Part shown: piece by piece, positions 9,307 through 17,968 of the stretch
How the letters are laid out: every line of letters starts with the position of its first letter
How positions within the stretch are numbered: position 1 is the first letter of the stretch
DNA from: G963667855 sp963667855
GTDB taxonomy: Bacteria; Planctomycetota; Phycisphaerae; UBA1845
Assembly: GCA_963667855.2 (NCBI GenBank)
Contig: CAXXKI010000009.1
Span: 162,642 to 226,641, forward strand
Length of the DNA: 64,000 nt
Direction of reading: 5' to 3'
The notes under the pieces: generated by a model
What the model saw: only the letters and a program-made list of their open reading frames with translations
Database searches by the model: none
Told to the model about the DNA's origin: nothing
Made by a program: the position numbers and the translations under genes

Positions 9307-9406
9307 AGTCCAAGTTGCGGGCTTGCTGCGGCTACCGGTTCAGTCGGCAACCTTGACACGACAACAAGGAAGGAATCGAGCTACCGAGCACTTTTTCTTC
9401 GCCATA

Positions 9407-9575
9407 ATCTGACCTCCATTTCAGATCCAGATTCTGGTCTTCCCCAATAATTTTTCCCATTCAAAACGAGAGATTTCTGATACGCTTTGGTCATCAGTCC
9501 GGACGTTTTCTGGGAGGAGGATTCTGATGAAGAAGTCCAGATTTACAGAGGAGCAGATTGCTTTTGCCTTTCGGT
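9407..9575 (+). mobile_element. IS3-family insertion sequence remnant
   Basis: An ATG at 9527 preceded by GGGAGGAGG starts MKKSRFTEEQIAFAF, the very typical N-terminus of IS3-family OrfA transposases, and stops after 16 codons (TAG). The bases upstream (TCTGACCTCCATTTCAG near 9408) could be a degenerate terminal repeat. The rest of the element is missing. The gap 9307-9700 holds this remnant and nothing else that I can name. Confidence 0.6.
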
Positions 9576-9700
9576 AGGTCGCGTCCGCCTTCGTGGAACG
9601 AAATTTAATGATTCTGTGCGGACTACTTTTCATCGACCATCACGTAATCCGAATTCGGACTGTGAGGGGCGTGACAGTTGATTTACGTTCGGTCAAAAAA

Positions 9701-11641
9701 CTAGTTTCGCACGGCTACGAGTATACGTCTTGTCACCAACAACCCCGCCACTCCTAACCGTTTTTCCACCACTCTCAAGGCCGCCTCATCCGTCGCCACG
9801 ACAATAACCCGATCCACCTTTCCCACTAAAGCACGTTTAACGTTCGCCACAATATCTGACTTTCCCGTTTCCACCTCCACTGCGATTCTCTCGTTTCCTT
9901 TCGTCGCCAAGATATCCGCATACCCACCGGAACAAGGTGCTTCCATTTCAACGGAATAACCATCATCCTCTAACTTCGCCGCCCAGTATCGTTTCCAGTA
10001 TTCGTGTTGGAGCGAAGCTCGATCCGACGCCGTGCATTCAATTGTGTCACGTTTGTCTTTTCCTGGAATGGATAGATGGTTTTGTCGCGTCTTTCCTCTC
10101 TTGATGATATTCTCGCGAAGCCAGCCTCGATTAACAAGTTGCTCTTTTATATTGTTGCCCCGCTCCCCGCTAAAACCTAAACGCTTGTATCTCGCTTTCA
10201 CTCCGTCTTTTGTGTGTTTAAGAACATCGTGAAGGAATAGAAACTCGTCTTCGGATAAATACCGCCCTTCGGAATTTCTTGATTGGTTTAATCGTAACGA
10301 ACGAGCGTGTTCGCGACGGACAGATTCGCGTTCTTGTCGCCCAGTGAGCATTCTCTTTAAAACCACATCGGTCACGAAACCTTTGTTTATTTCAACTAAA
10401 GGGAATTTTACCAAGAACGGTTCTCGCCATCGGTCTTGCAGTTTAATGATTCCGTGTCCGACAGGAAGCGTACTGAAGTATCGTTTATCCTCATTATCGA
10501 CAAGTGAAAGTGCTGCTGCTTTCGAAACGTCAACCGGATCTTTCTGATTCAGGCAGATACTTGTATATGTATTTCCCAACGCCGCCGCAGAAGTTAAGTG
10601 TGGGTGTTGGTCGATTACTATCATGGCAATACCTATTTCCCGACATTGTCGCAGAAGCATGTTCATCACCGACTCCTTCGCTCGCTTTTCGTGTCGATAC
10701 ATTACATGGTGGGCTTCCTCGACAAAGATAACGAAATCCAATTTTTCGCGTTTGGCAGAAGCCAACTTCACGTGATATAACCACAAGCAAAGAAGCGGAA
10801 TAAGGAATTTCTTACCGGCCTGGTCGAGAGCGTCCAGTTCGAGAATAGTGCTATGTTCAAGAAGTCTCGAAGCCATATCTTCCTGGCTTGTTTTGTCAGT
10901 AGTTGAAAATTTCGCGAAATTCACGCTTTCTAACGCACGGAGTGCTGTTATCTTCCACCCTCGTACTCTCTCTTTCTCTGGAAGGGACTCGATTCGTTTA
11001 ATAAGATCCTGAGGAGTTGGAGAGGAATTCCCTTCAGAGTAGATTGCGACAAGTGCCTGTTGAATGAGTCTCCGTGCTCCATCCCCCAGCGTGTAGGCAT
11101 CGGCTAGAGCATCGACAACCAGATTGATATAAACATCACTTTCCATTCCTGGCGGTACGACAAATGGATTGAACGGAAAAGGCGACAATGATCTACCAGG
11201 AGTATAGATTCCCACATCCGAAGGCAAACGCGGAAGAAGATGTCTCGCCGTTCGCTTCCAATCCAGAAATAAAAACGGAATCTTCTTGGAAGAGAGTTGA
11301 AGTAGTAAATGGAACGCTACATTTGTTTTTCCGGCTCCTGATCGACCGAAGATGGCAAGGTTCTGCAATAACTCAGAGGAGGACAAGCCAAAAACCCAAC
11401 GCTCTTTATCGTATACAACGTTCCCTAATTTAATCGCTCCCTTGGATTTTTTCTCTGGCGGTAAAGACAGAAGAATCTTATTGCGAAAATCACCTAGCTT
11501 CTTATACGCTGTCGCTACTATGTGCCGATCTAACATTCCCTGCATGTCTGACTCTGCAGTCTCTCGAAGGCGCAGCCAGTGTTTAACCTCTTCAGGCATT
11601 AGAGGTTTCAGTTTCCTGGCAATCCTTTCTACATTTGTCAT
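9701..11641 (-). CDS. HerA/VirD4-like ATPase fused to winged-helix and PD-(D/E)XK-like nuclease domains
   Basis: A 646-residue protein. The Walker A motif is GRSGAGKT (99-106), and the Walker B-like segment IFVEEAHH lies near 300-310, followed by a sensor-like IVIDQHPH: a DUF87/HerA-type motor ATPase. At about 440-530 there is a basic helix-turn-helix-like region (SEDEFLFLHDVL, NNIKEQLVNRGWL). From about 545 a nuclease-like domain carries Asp (YADILA) and Val-Glu-Val-Glu-Thr-Gly, the core of a PD-(D/E)XK-type fold with the usual lysine position occupied by Glu. It is the last gene of the operon: its ATG overlaps the stop of the preceding gene (ATGA), downstream of a DNA methyltransferase now split by an IS. 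Probable DNA-translocating nuclease; defence role inferred. Confidence 0.75.
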   Translation of the reverse strand: MTNVERIARKLKPLMPEEVKHWLRLRETAESDMQGMLDRHIVATAYKKLGDFRNKILLSLPPEKKSKGAIKLGNVVYDKERWVFGLSSSELLQNLAIFGRSGAGKTNVAFHLLLQLSSKKIPFLFLDWKRTARHLLPRLPSDVGIYTPGRSLSPFPFNPFVVPPGMESDVYINLVVDALADAYTLGDGARRLIQQALVAIYSEGNSSPTPQDLIKRIESLPEKERVRGWKITALRALESVNFAKFSTTDKTSQEDMASRLLEHSTILELDALDQAGKKFLIPLLCLWLYHVKLASAKREKLDFVIFVEEAHHVMYRHEKRAKESVMNMLLRQCREIGIAMIVIDQHPHLTSAAALGNTYTSICLNQKDPVDVSKAAALSLVDNEDKRYFSTLPVGHGIIKLQDRWREPFLVKFPLVEINKGFVTDVVLKRMLTGRQERESVRREHARSLRLNQSRNSEGRYLSEDEFLFLHDVLKHTKDGVKARYKRLGFSGERGNNIKEQLVNRGWLRENIIKRGKTRQNHLSIPGKDKRDTIECTASDRASLQHEYWKRYWAAKLEDDGYSVEMEAPCSGGYADILATKGNERIAVEVETGKSDIVANVKRALVGKVDRVIVVATDEAALRVVEKRLGVAGLLVTRRILVAVRN

Positions 11642-12069
11642 CTAAAATTTATCTGATCGTGTTTATTTACCTGATCGAGAAGGTGCCCGTGTAGCTCTCT
11701 CACTGCACCAGATTCCAACAAAGCGAGTCGTCTTCGTTCGTGCTCTATCTGAAACAAACGCCTCTGGAATTTCTCTCGTTCAGGAAACCGAGTAGGAGAA
11801 TATTTTGGAGTTCGATTCTCCATCTGCATGAGTTCGGTATTAACATAACGTTCCAGTTGAAGAAGATTCCGCCTCAGCGATTCATGCAAGCCTCGAACAT
11901 CGGTAATTTGATGAAGGATAAGGGCGATGTTTTTCTCAAGTGTTCCGACGGGAGATGTTTCTCCAGTTTTCAGCCTGGGATCGCAGCATATCCTACGAGC
12001 TCGAAGTTCAAGCTGTTCCGAGAAACTCGGTTCTTTCCTCTTCCTTATAATTCGGAAACGTCGAGCCAT
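11638..12069 (-). CDS. small charged helical protein in methyltransferase / ATPase-nuclease operon
   Basis: A 143-residue protein, strongly basic at the N-terminus (MARRFRIIRKRKEP) and mostly helical, with likely coiled-coil stretches (LHESLRRNLLQLERYVNTEL and the later EHERRRLALLE). Not recognised. It starts 3 bp after the methyltransferase stop and overlaps the ATPase-nuclease start by 4 bp, so it belongs to the same operon and could bridge the two enzymes. Confidence 0.6.
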   Translation of the reverse strand: MARRFRIIRKRKEPSFSEQLELRARRICCDPRLKTGETSPVGTLEKNIALILHQITDVRGLHESLRRNLLQLERYVNTELMQMENRTPKYSPTRFPEREKFQRRLFQIEHERRRLALLESGAVRELHGHLLDQVNKHDQINFR

Positions 12070-12760
12070 TACTTACGCAGCCTTCGTTCCCCCTTTCCTC
12101 TTTTGCGTTTGATCCGGTTTTGTTTTTCTCAATCTTCGGTTCGCGATCTTCACATACTCAGGATTTAGCTCGAAACCTATGAAGTTCCTCCCGAGTTGCT
12201 TCGCAACTACTGCAGTTGTTCCAGCCCCCATAAATGGATCGAGTACAACGCCTGGCACGAAATCTACTCCACACTGGCACCGAAGTTTTTTCACCTTACC
12301 GCATAATTCGTTTCCCGTTCTTAGTTTTGGCGTCCCACACTTGGCACAAACAAAGCGTGGACATCCTGCCAGAATCGGCCGTACACAAAGTTTCTCCGGA
12401 TATACCGCAAAATGTGCTTCTGGAAATGGCGTTGTTGTTAGAGACCAACAATCTCCGGGATTTTTGCCGTTTGGATGGCGCGCAGCCGTCGGAGGTAACC
12501 GTCTTCCTCGAATATCCAAGCTATTTCTAGTTCTTTCCGAGAATTGCTTTCGAGGAGGACTGACATGAGGTACGCGAACCGCATCCAAATTAAAATAGTA
12601 ATTCGAAGACTTGCTGAATAGAAAAACATATTCCCACGACTGTGCGAAACGATCTTTCACACTTTCCGGTAGGTGATTCGGCTTATGCCAGACAATCTTA
12701 TTACGCAATATCCAACCTCGCCGAACCATCTCAATGGCAAAACGCTCAGGTATCATACAG

Positions 12761-12768
12761 ACTGATTT
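12761..12768. repeat. target site duplication, left copy
   Basis: ACTGATTT directly outside the left end of the IS256-family element. It is identical to 14159-14166 on the other side. Eight bases is the duplication size usual for this family. Confidence 0.9.
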
Positions 12769-12798
12769 GAGGTAGTCTCAAAATCTGTGTAAATTGCA
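12769..12798 (+). repeat. IS256-family terminal inverted repeat, left
   Basis: Thirty bases beginning GAGGTAGTCTCAA. They pair with the complement of 14129-14158 at 25 of 30 positions, with mismatches at repeat positions 6, 9, 14, 15 and 17. Confidence 0.9.
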
Positions 12799-12863
12799 AA
12801 AAGGAGGGGCATCCCCGATAAGTGTATTTGAATAAAGCACTTATTTTGAAAGGAGACGCCCTG

Positions 12864-14102
12864 ATGGCTACTAAACAGGAACAGAAACGATTAGTCAAGG
12901 ATGGTAATGCGGCCACTATCGTGGTTCATGATCAACTGGAAGAATTAGCTTGTGCGGGAGCCCGCGAGATGCTGACCAAGGCGTTGAACGAAGAACTGGA
13001 TGCATACCTGGGCCGGGATCGGTATGAACGAACCGACTCTCGCCGAGGCTACCGCAACGGTACGACGCCTCGAAAATTGACCCTGGGGAGCGGTACGATC
13101 CAGTTGGCGGTTCCCCGCATCCGGGATGTTCCCGACGGACAAGAGCCGTTTGAATCGAAAATTCTGCGTAAGCATCAGCGTCGCAGCGACACATTGGACA
13201 CGGCCTTCACGAATCTGTTCATCGAAGGGCTGGCGACGCGGGACTTCGAACCCGCTATTCGCCTGCTGGCCGGTGAAGATGCCCCGTTGTCGCCGAGCAC
13301 GATCAGTCGATTGACCCGCCGGTTCAAGGATCAGTACGAGGCGTTCGACCAGCAGGATCTCAGCGACCGGAAGTTCGTATACATCTGGTGCGACGGGATT
13401 TATCTGAAGGCCGGTCTAGGCACAGAGAAAGCATGCCTGATGGTTCTGATTGGTGCGGATACCGAAGGGGTCAAGCATCTGATCGCCTTGCGGGAAGGAT
13501 ACCGGGAGAGCACCGAAAGCTGGGGTGACCTGATTCGGGATTGTCGTCATCGCGGTATGAACGAGCCGGCCTGCTGGATCGCCGATGGTGCGCTGGGCAT
13601 CTGGGCGGCGATCAACGAGCAAAGTCCTCGATCGGCCCAGCAGCGGTGTACGAATCACAAGACGATGAACGTACTGGACAAATTGCCGAAGAGCGAACGG
13701 CCGGAATACGCACAACGATTGCGGGCGATCTGGCAGTCGGACAGTGAAGATGCTGCCCGGAAGCGGACTCGGGAGGTGGTTCATGATCTCCGCGCGGCGG
13801 GATATGATCGTGCGGCAAACTGCCTGGAGGATGATCTGGATCGCTGTCTGGCGTTCTATCAGTTCCCAAAAACGCACTGGCCGCATCTTCGGACCTCTAA
13901 CGTGGTGGAATCGCCGTTCGCAACGGTCCGGTTAAGAACGAATGCCGCCAAGCGATTCAGAAAAACACGAAGCGGCGTACATCTGATGCACCAGGTGATG
14001 GAGCGGCAATCCAAACGATGGAGACGATTGAGATCGGCCCATTTATGCTCGACAGTGAAGCTGCCTGGTGTGTCTAAAAAAACGAAAACGAAGGCCGCGT
14101 AA
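12864..14102 (+). CDS. IS256-family (Mutator-type) transposase
   Basis: A 412-residue DDE transposase. The N-terminus has DAYLGRDRYER and RRGYRNGTTPRKL, typical of the family. The catalytic core includes YIWCDGIYLKAG (first Asp, about 170), CWIADGALGIW (second Asp, about 250) and an HxxxN-type segment TNHKTMNVLDKLP. The C-terminus FPKTHWPHLRTSNVVESPFATVRLRT is the conserved Mutator tail with the third acidic residue. The start is ATG 12864, with AAGGAG about 9 bases upstream. Higher GC than the island around it, which suits recent arrival. Full length, so likely active. Confidence 0.95.
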   Translation: MATKQEQKRLVKDGNAATIVVHDQLEELACAGAREMLTKALNEELDAYLGRDRYERTDSRRGYRNGTTPRKLTLGSGTIQLAVPRIRDVPDGQEPFESKILRKHQRRSDTLDTAFTNLFIEGLATRDFEPAIRLLAGEDAPLSPSTISRLTRRFKDQYEAFDQQDLSDRKFVYIWCDGIYLKAGLGTEKACLMVLIGADTEGVKHLIALREGYRESTESWGDLIRDCRHRGMNEPACWIADGALGIWAAINEQSPRSAQQRCTNHKTMNVLDKLPKSERPEYAQRLRAIWQSDSEDAARKRTREVVHDLRAAGYDRAANCLEDDLDRCLAFYQFPKTHWPHLRTSNVVESPFATVRLRTNAAKRFRKTRSGVHLMHQVMERQSKRWRRLRSAHLCSTVKLPGVSKKTKTKAA

Positions 14103-14128
14103 AATATGGTTATCGTGGGATGCTCAAA

Positions 14129-14158
14129 TGCAATTTACACAAAAGTTGACACGACCTC
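14129..14158 (-). repeat. IS256-family terminal inverted repeat, right
   Basis: Read on the minus strand it begins GAGGTCGTGTCAACTTTTG and ends with TGTAAATTGCA, matching the left repeat at 25 of 30 positions. Confidence 0.9.
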
Positions 14159-14166
14159 ACTGATTT
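14159..14166. repeat. target site duplication, right copy
   Basis: ACTGATTT directly outside the right end of the IS. It equals the left copy at 12761-12768. Confidence 0.9.
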
Positions 14167-14761
14167 ACGTGAGATTCTTTGTTGTAGTAGCTCTGACAAC
14201 GGAGTGGTTGTGTCGCCTGCTTGATTATTATGTACACCCTTAACAGTAGACCAATTCCCCCAGTTCCCCCCATAAGTATCCCCGAGAACAACCCAGAGAG
14301 TACCGGTTTTCTTTAACACTCGATTCGCCTCGTCGAAGAAATCACACAAATGCTGGATAAATCGCCCGAGTTCTGGTTCAAGTCCAAGTGCGTAACTCGT
14401 GCCATCCAGCCATTCTGTGGGAGGAATCTTATAATCGCGCTTCGCCCAATACGGGGGTGAGGTGACGATACAATCTACTGACTCAGTTTCGAGCTTCTTC
14501 AATCCCTTCAAAGCGTCTGTTACGTGGATTTTATTGAGTGCGACCATGTTCCATCGATAAACATGGTTTGATTAGGAGGTTTATGAGGTTTGAACTGGTT
14601 TAGTGCTGCCCCCAAGTCAATCGCACGATTTAAACTTTAGGTAAACCAGCCCCAATTCCCTATTCTCTTTAGTAGCAATACGTTACAACCGCCCATCGCA
14701 TAGTTCGGTCAAGATATCCACATCTGAAAATACGGGCGAACAAACCCGAGGCACAATAAAA

Positions 14762-14805
14762 TATCACATATTTGTGTTGACTAATCATAGCAAATATGTG
14801 ATAAT
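14762..14805 (+). promoter_or_regulatory. promoter with 13-bp inverted-repeat operator of the HigB/HigA-like operon
   Basis: TATCACATATTTG (14762-14774) and its exact reverse complement CAAATATGTGATA (14791-14803) form a perfect 13-bp inverted repeat with a 16-base gap. Between and overlapping them lie a -35 box TTGACT (14777-14782) and, 17 bases on, a -10 box GATAAT (14800-14805). The right half-site overlaps the -10. This is the arrangement expected for autorepression by the HTH antitoxin encoded just downstream (inference). Confidence 0.8.
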
Positions 14806-14826
14806 GTATACAGTGAGGTAAAGCTA

Positions 14827-15189
14827 ATGCCTAAAACACAGGTCATGTTCTTTGCAGACAAAGAAGGAACTTGCCCACTGCTAACGTGGATGGACGAGTT
14901 GCCGGAGAAGGTCCAACTGAAGTGCATCGAACGGATTGAAAGATTGAGCGAAGAAGGATATGAACTTCGACGGCCAGAAGCCGACACGCTAAGAGCTGGA
15001 ATTCACGAACTACGTTTTCGGTCACGAAGAGTCAATTACAGGCTTTTATATTTTTTCCACAATAATGCTGCAATAGTTACTCACGGAATAACAAAGGAAG
15101 GTAAAGTGCCAGACAGGGAGGTTGATTTAGCTGTCGACCGGATGCAACTATTCATAAGCGATCCGGCTAAACACACGCACAAGGAGTGA
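14827..15189 (+). CDS. HigB/RelE-superfamily toxin (phage Gp49-like)
   Basis: A 120-residue protein resembling phage-derived Gp49-like / HigB toxins: the core has RIERLSEEGYELRRP, then LRAGIHELRFRS and YRLLYFFHNNAAIVTHGITK. Members are ribosome-associated or free mRNA endonucleases. The toxin-before-antitoxin order is typical of higBA. GAGG lies about 9 bases before the ATG, directly behind the operator-promoter. Partner: the 218-aa HTH protein 4 bp downstream. Confidence 0.85.
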   Translation: MPKTQVMFFADKEGTCPLLTWMDELPEKVQLKCIERIERLSEEGYELRRPEADTLRAGIHELRFRSRRVNYRLLYFFHNNAAIVTHGITKEGKVPDREVDLAVDRMQLFISDPAKHTHKE

Positions 15190-15193
15190 AACC

Positions 15194-15850
15194 ATGAACG
15201 TTAAGCCAACTAGCAATGGGATATCCATTCTACACAAGCGATACGTGAAGGATGACCTCGCAAAGAAGGCTGCTCTTGAGAAAGAACGAGTAAACGCACG
15301 TGTAGCCGAAATGATTAAAGATATGCGTGAACGTGCTGGATTATCCCAAGCAGAACTCGCAGAGGCTATTGGCACGAAACAATCGGCTATCAGTCGACTA
15401 GAGGATGCTGATTACGAAGGCCATTCATTGAGAATACTACAAAAAATCGCAGATGCCCTTGATCGGAAATTGGTAATTCAGCTATCAACTGAGAACACAA
15501 ACGAAACTGGACGAATCCCTTTCGGGCAATTTCTTCAGTTATTGAGACGAAGAAAAAAACTTACTGTAGACGGATTATCCCAAAAAATCGGTATTGATCG
15601 ACATGAACTTGCAATAATGGAACAAAGCAACAATGCCCCAGAACCAATAATATTAAAGCATCTAAGTGAGTTTTATAAAGTTCCGTTACAGCAAATGCTG
15701 AAAGTTGCCGGAGTAATACGTGATTTAGATGATCGATTCATCGAACATACGTCAAGATTCGCCGCCAAATCAGAATCGTTCGACAAACTGACATCTGAAG
15801 AAAAGAAAGCACTCGATGAATTCGTTACTTTCTTAAGAACTGAAACGTAA
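15194..15850 (+). CDS. HigA-like antitoxin with two XRE-type HTH domains
   Basis: A 218-residue protein. The first XRE helix-turn-helix lies at about 40-95 (MRERAGLSQAELAEAIGTKQSAISRLE), and a second, more diverged one at about 112-165 (RRKKLTVDGLSQKIGIDRHELAIMEQ). The usual HigA antitoxin has a single HTH and about 100 residues, so the second half is an extra module. It probably binds the 13-bp inverted repeat upstream and neutralises the toxin. The second HTH and the following ImmA/IrrE gene suggest that the antitoxin is itself controlled by proteolysis. Confidence 0.8.
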   Translation: MNVKPTSNGISILHKRYVKDDLAKKAALEKERVNARVAEMIKDMRERAGLSQAELAEAIGTKQSAISRLEDADYEGHSLRILQKIADALDRKLVIQLSTENTNETGRIPFGQFLQLLRRRKKLTVDGLSQKIGIDRHELAIMEQSNNAPEPIILKHLSEFYKVPLQQMLKVAGVIRDLDDRFIEHTSRFAAKSESFDKLTSEEKKALDEFVTFLRTET

Positions 15851-15873
15851 GGGGGGAAATAGAGGAGAAAATA

Positions 15874-16761
15874 TTGACACCAGCAGCGCAGAATAAACTG
15901 AACGAGGCCATCGAGCGTACATTAAGAGATGCCGGTTTAACTTCCCCACCGATTCGTCTGCGCGATGTCCTCGAACATTTAAACCTGTATCAGGAATTTT
16001 ATGACCTTTCTAACCCCAGCTTTTTGGATAAAACCAAACACAAGCTACAAGTGGGAGGTCATAAATTAGTACAGATCATTAAGAAAGTAAGCTTGCAAGC
16101 CGTCCTATTTTTCGACGAAAATCGAATTGCAATTGATGAATCATTACCTGAACTAAAACGAGAATGGCCAGGATTTCACGAAACTGGCCATAAAATTTGC
16201 CCAGGCCACAGTGAAATTTTTGGATTCGGAGACACTGCGCAGACATTAAATGCAAACTATCAAGAGAAACTAGAAGCAGAAGCGAACTTTGTTGGGGCCG
16301 GTGTAATGTTTTGTGGAAAACACTTCACTAAAGAAGCCTACGATACGGAACCCTGCTGGAAAACTATCGACGACCTCGCACGCAGGTACGGGAGAACAAA
16401 AACAATAACGTTACGAAGATACACCGAATTCGGACCTGATTGCTTGATGGCAGGCATTATAGGCACGCCGTACTGGAAACACGACGGTCCGCATGCTCCC
16501 GGTTCTTGTCGACACTTTGTTCGCTCCGCAATATTCGCGAACCAGTTCTCAAACCTAAACGAACAGCAAACATTCGAAACCATCAACTATCACCTACCTC
16601 CTAGAACTGGAAAATTCCAAGAGCTACCGCTCAATCTTGAAGACGATAATGGAATCCAGCATGAATTCGTCGCGGAGGCATTTTTCAACACGTACGACTT
16701 ATTGATTCTATTAAAACACTCAAAAAAATGTAACCCAAACGGATGTGTTATTATACCTTAA
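15874..16761 (+). CDS. ImmA/IrrE-family metallo-endopeptidase
   Basis: A 295-residue protein. The zinc motif HExxH is seen as PGFHETGHKICPGH at about residues 107-120, with Glu in the EAEANFVGAG segment near 135-144 as third ligand region. ImmA/IrrE peptidases cleave HTH repressors to switch on mobile elements or stress genes. It lies 23 bp downstream of the double-HTH antitoxin, so that protein is the obvious candidate substrate (inference). The start is TTG 15874, with GAGGAG 7 bases upstream. The C-terminal 100 residues contain Cys/His positions (CRHFV, CNPNGC) of unknown role. Confidence 0.8.
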   Translation: MTPAAQNKLNEAIERTLRDAGLTSPPIRLRDVLEHLNLYQEFYDLSNPSFLDKTKHKLQVGGHKLVQIIKKVSLQAVLFFDENRIAIDESLPELKREWPGFHETGHKICPGHSEIFGFGDTAQTLNANYQEKLEAEANFVGAGVMFCGKHFTKEAYDTEPCWKTIDDLARRYGRTKTITLRRYTEFGPDCLMAGIIGTPYWKHDGPHAPGSCRHFVRSAIFANQFSNLNEQQTFETINYHLPPRTGKFQELPLNLEDDNGIQHEFVAEAFFNTYDLLILLKHSKKCNPNGCVIIP

Positions 16762-16786
16762 AAAGCGCAAAGGCGGAGGCAAATAT

Positions 16787-17053
16787 ATGGATTTTTTGCA
16801 TACAGATTTCCAGGGAGGACCGAAGGATTTTGCCGTAATCACGCTCGACGGCCAAGCTAACGTAATGCTTCTCGATGATCTTAACTTCCAATCCTACAAG
16901 AAAGGTAAATCATTCAAATATATTGGAGGGTTAGCGAAACAGTCTCCTGTTAGACTAAGTCCTTCACATGCAGGACACTGGCATGTTGTTGTGGATCTTG
17001 GAGGATATGCAGGTAACGTTCGTGCGAGTGTGCAAATAGTAAATCGCGATTGA
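16787..17053 (+). CDS. DUF1883-domain protein
   Basis: An 88-residue protein that is all DUF1883: MDFLHTDFQGG, then VMLLDDLNFQSYK, and SPSHAGHWHVVVDLGGYAG near the C-terminus. The function of DUF1883 is unknown; in other bacteria it is found alone or fused to TIR-like domains, which suggests a role in signalling or conflict. The ATG at 16787 is preferred (GGCGGAGG 7-8 bases before) over an upstream in-frame ATG that overlaps the protease gene. Confidence 0.8.
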   Translation: MDFLHTDFQGGPKDFAVITLDGQANVMLLDDLNFQSYKKGKSFKYIGGLAKQSPVRLSPSHAGHWHVVVDLGGYAGNVRASVQIVNRD

Positions 17054-17135
17054 GTCCTTTGCTGAACCTTTTGATAAATCGCGAGTTATCCGCCGATTTC
17101 CGATGTTATTATTTCTTTCATTTGAGATAAATGCT

Positions 17136-17384
17136 ATGAGTAAACCACAAGACCGAACAGTATATCGCCGAAGCGATGGTAAATGGGTAAATAAACGCAA
17201 TGATGCATCTCGCGCTTCTAGTGTTCACGATACACAATCCGCGGCTAATTCTACTGCGAAAACGATGCTACGTAACCAGGGGGGCGGGGAGTGTACAACT
17301 TTGGGACGTAATGGCAAGATTGTAAGCAAAGATACTATAGCTCCAGGTAATGATCCGTTTCCTCCCCGAGACAACGAACACTAA
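17136..17384 (+). CDS. DUF2188-domain protein
   Basis: An 82-residue protein matching the DUF2188 pattern: a short strand with a Trp (DGKWVNKRN), a helix (QSAANSTAKTMLRNQGG), GRNGKIVSKDTI, and a final DPFPPRD. The family is small and uncharacterised, often next to DUF1883, TIR or other accessory genes, as here. Start chosen at ATG 17136, with GAG 8-10 bases upstream. Confidence 0.75.
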   Translation: MSKPQDRTVYRRSDGKWVNKRNDASRASSVHDTQSAANSTAKTMLRNQGGGECTTLGRNGKIVSKDTIAPGNDPFPPRDNEH

Positions 17385-17508
17385 TCTTACGAGAAACAAG
17401 ATTCTTCATTGTTAGTATCATCGGCGGGCGGTGAAAATACGTGTCGCGCATGCTACAATAAGGCATTCCATACATTCGTTAAATAATCCTCAGTTGCTGA
17501 GTAAAAAT

Positions 17509-17919
17509 ATGGGCATTAGTGATAAAATAAAAGGTATAGGCGAACTTGTTGTCCAAGTACATGATGCAGACCTTAAAATCGCTCTGCAACAGCGTATTCT
17601 TGATTTACAGGGCGATTGCTTTGAACTCCAGGAGAAAAACGCTTCCTTGCTTGAAGAAAACGGTAATCTGAAAAACGAAATCCATGAATTTATTGGCAAA
17701 AAGGATCTGCTTTCTCAATTGAAGTTTGAACGTAACGTGTATTGGAAGTTAGATATCCCTTACTGTCCCGCTTGTTTTGGCAATAATGGAAAACTAATTC
17801 CGCTCTCTCAGTATTCGCCAACGGAAACGACCGGCGATTGTCCATCATGCAAATATGAATACGCACACGTTTTTGGGGATGAGCCAACTCAGCGAGGCCC
17901 TGGTATCGCATTCTTATAA
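17509..17919 (+). CDS. coiled-coil and zinc-ribbon protein of unknown function
   Basis: A 136-residue protein. Residues about 1-70 form a long helix likely to be a coiled coil (KIALQQRILDLQGDCFELQE, then ENGNLKNEIHEF). The C-terminus has two CPxC pairs (CPACF and CPSCK), a zinc ribbon. This layout is common in hypothetical proteins of mobile elements. The frame is open upstream to a GTG at 17431, but ATG 17509 begins the conserved-looking part. May be involved in protein or nucleic-acid binding; unproven. Confidence 0.6.
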   Translation: MGISDKIKGIGELVVQVHDADLKIALQQRILDLQGDCFELQEKNASLLEENGNLKNEIHEFIGKKDLLSQLKFERNVYWKLDIPYCPACFGNNGKLIPLSQYSPTETTGDCPSCKYEYAHVFGDEPTQRGPGIAFL

Positions 17920-17968
17920 TTGTATTACATCACCTCCACGCAGTAGTAACGTTTATAACCCGAAGTTT

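Larger units (their letters stand above)
12769..14158 (+). mobile_element. complete IS256-family insertion sequence (1390 bp)
   Basis: Bounded by 30-bp imperfect inverted repeats (12769-12798 and 14129-14158; 25 of 30 positions match, starting GAGGT and ending TGTGTAAATTGCA). An 8-bp direct duplication ACTGATTT lies on both flanks. It encodes one intact transposase. Perfect flanks and intact ends suggest recent insertion, into the methyltransferase gene. Confidence 0.95.
12073..14547 (-). pseudogene. DNA (N4-cytosine/N6-adenine) methyltransferase, split by an IS256-family element
   Basis: The N-terminal part (14547 down to 14159) has the catalytic motif IV TSPPYW. The C-terminal part (12760 down to 12073) has the SAM-binding motif DPFMGAGTTAVVA and a four-Cys zinc-like segment (CAKCG, CQC). 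The order motif IV before motif I indicates the beta class. Removing the 1390-bp insertion and one copy of the 8-bp duplication restores a single open frame of 358 residues, with SRKSVCMIPERF across the junction. The gene was therefore intact until the insertion. It heads the operon with the small helical protein and the ATPase-nuclease, so the insertion may also reduce expression of those. Confidence 0.9.

Noticed and set aside
13416..13886. A 156-codon minus-strand frame inside the IS element
   Set aside because: Shadow of the transposase gene.
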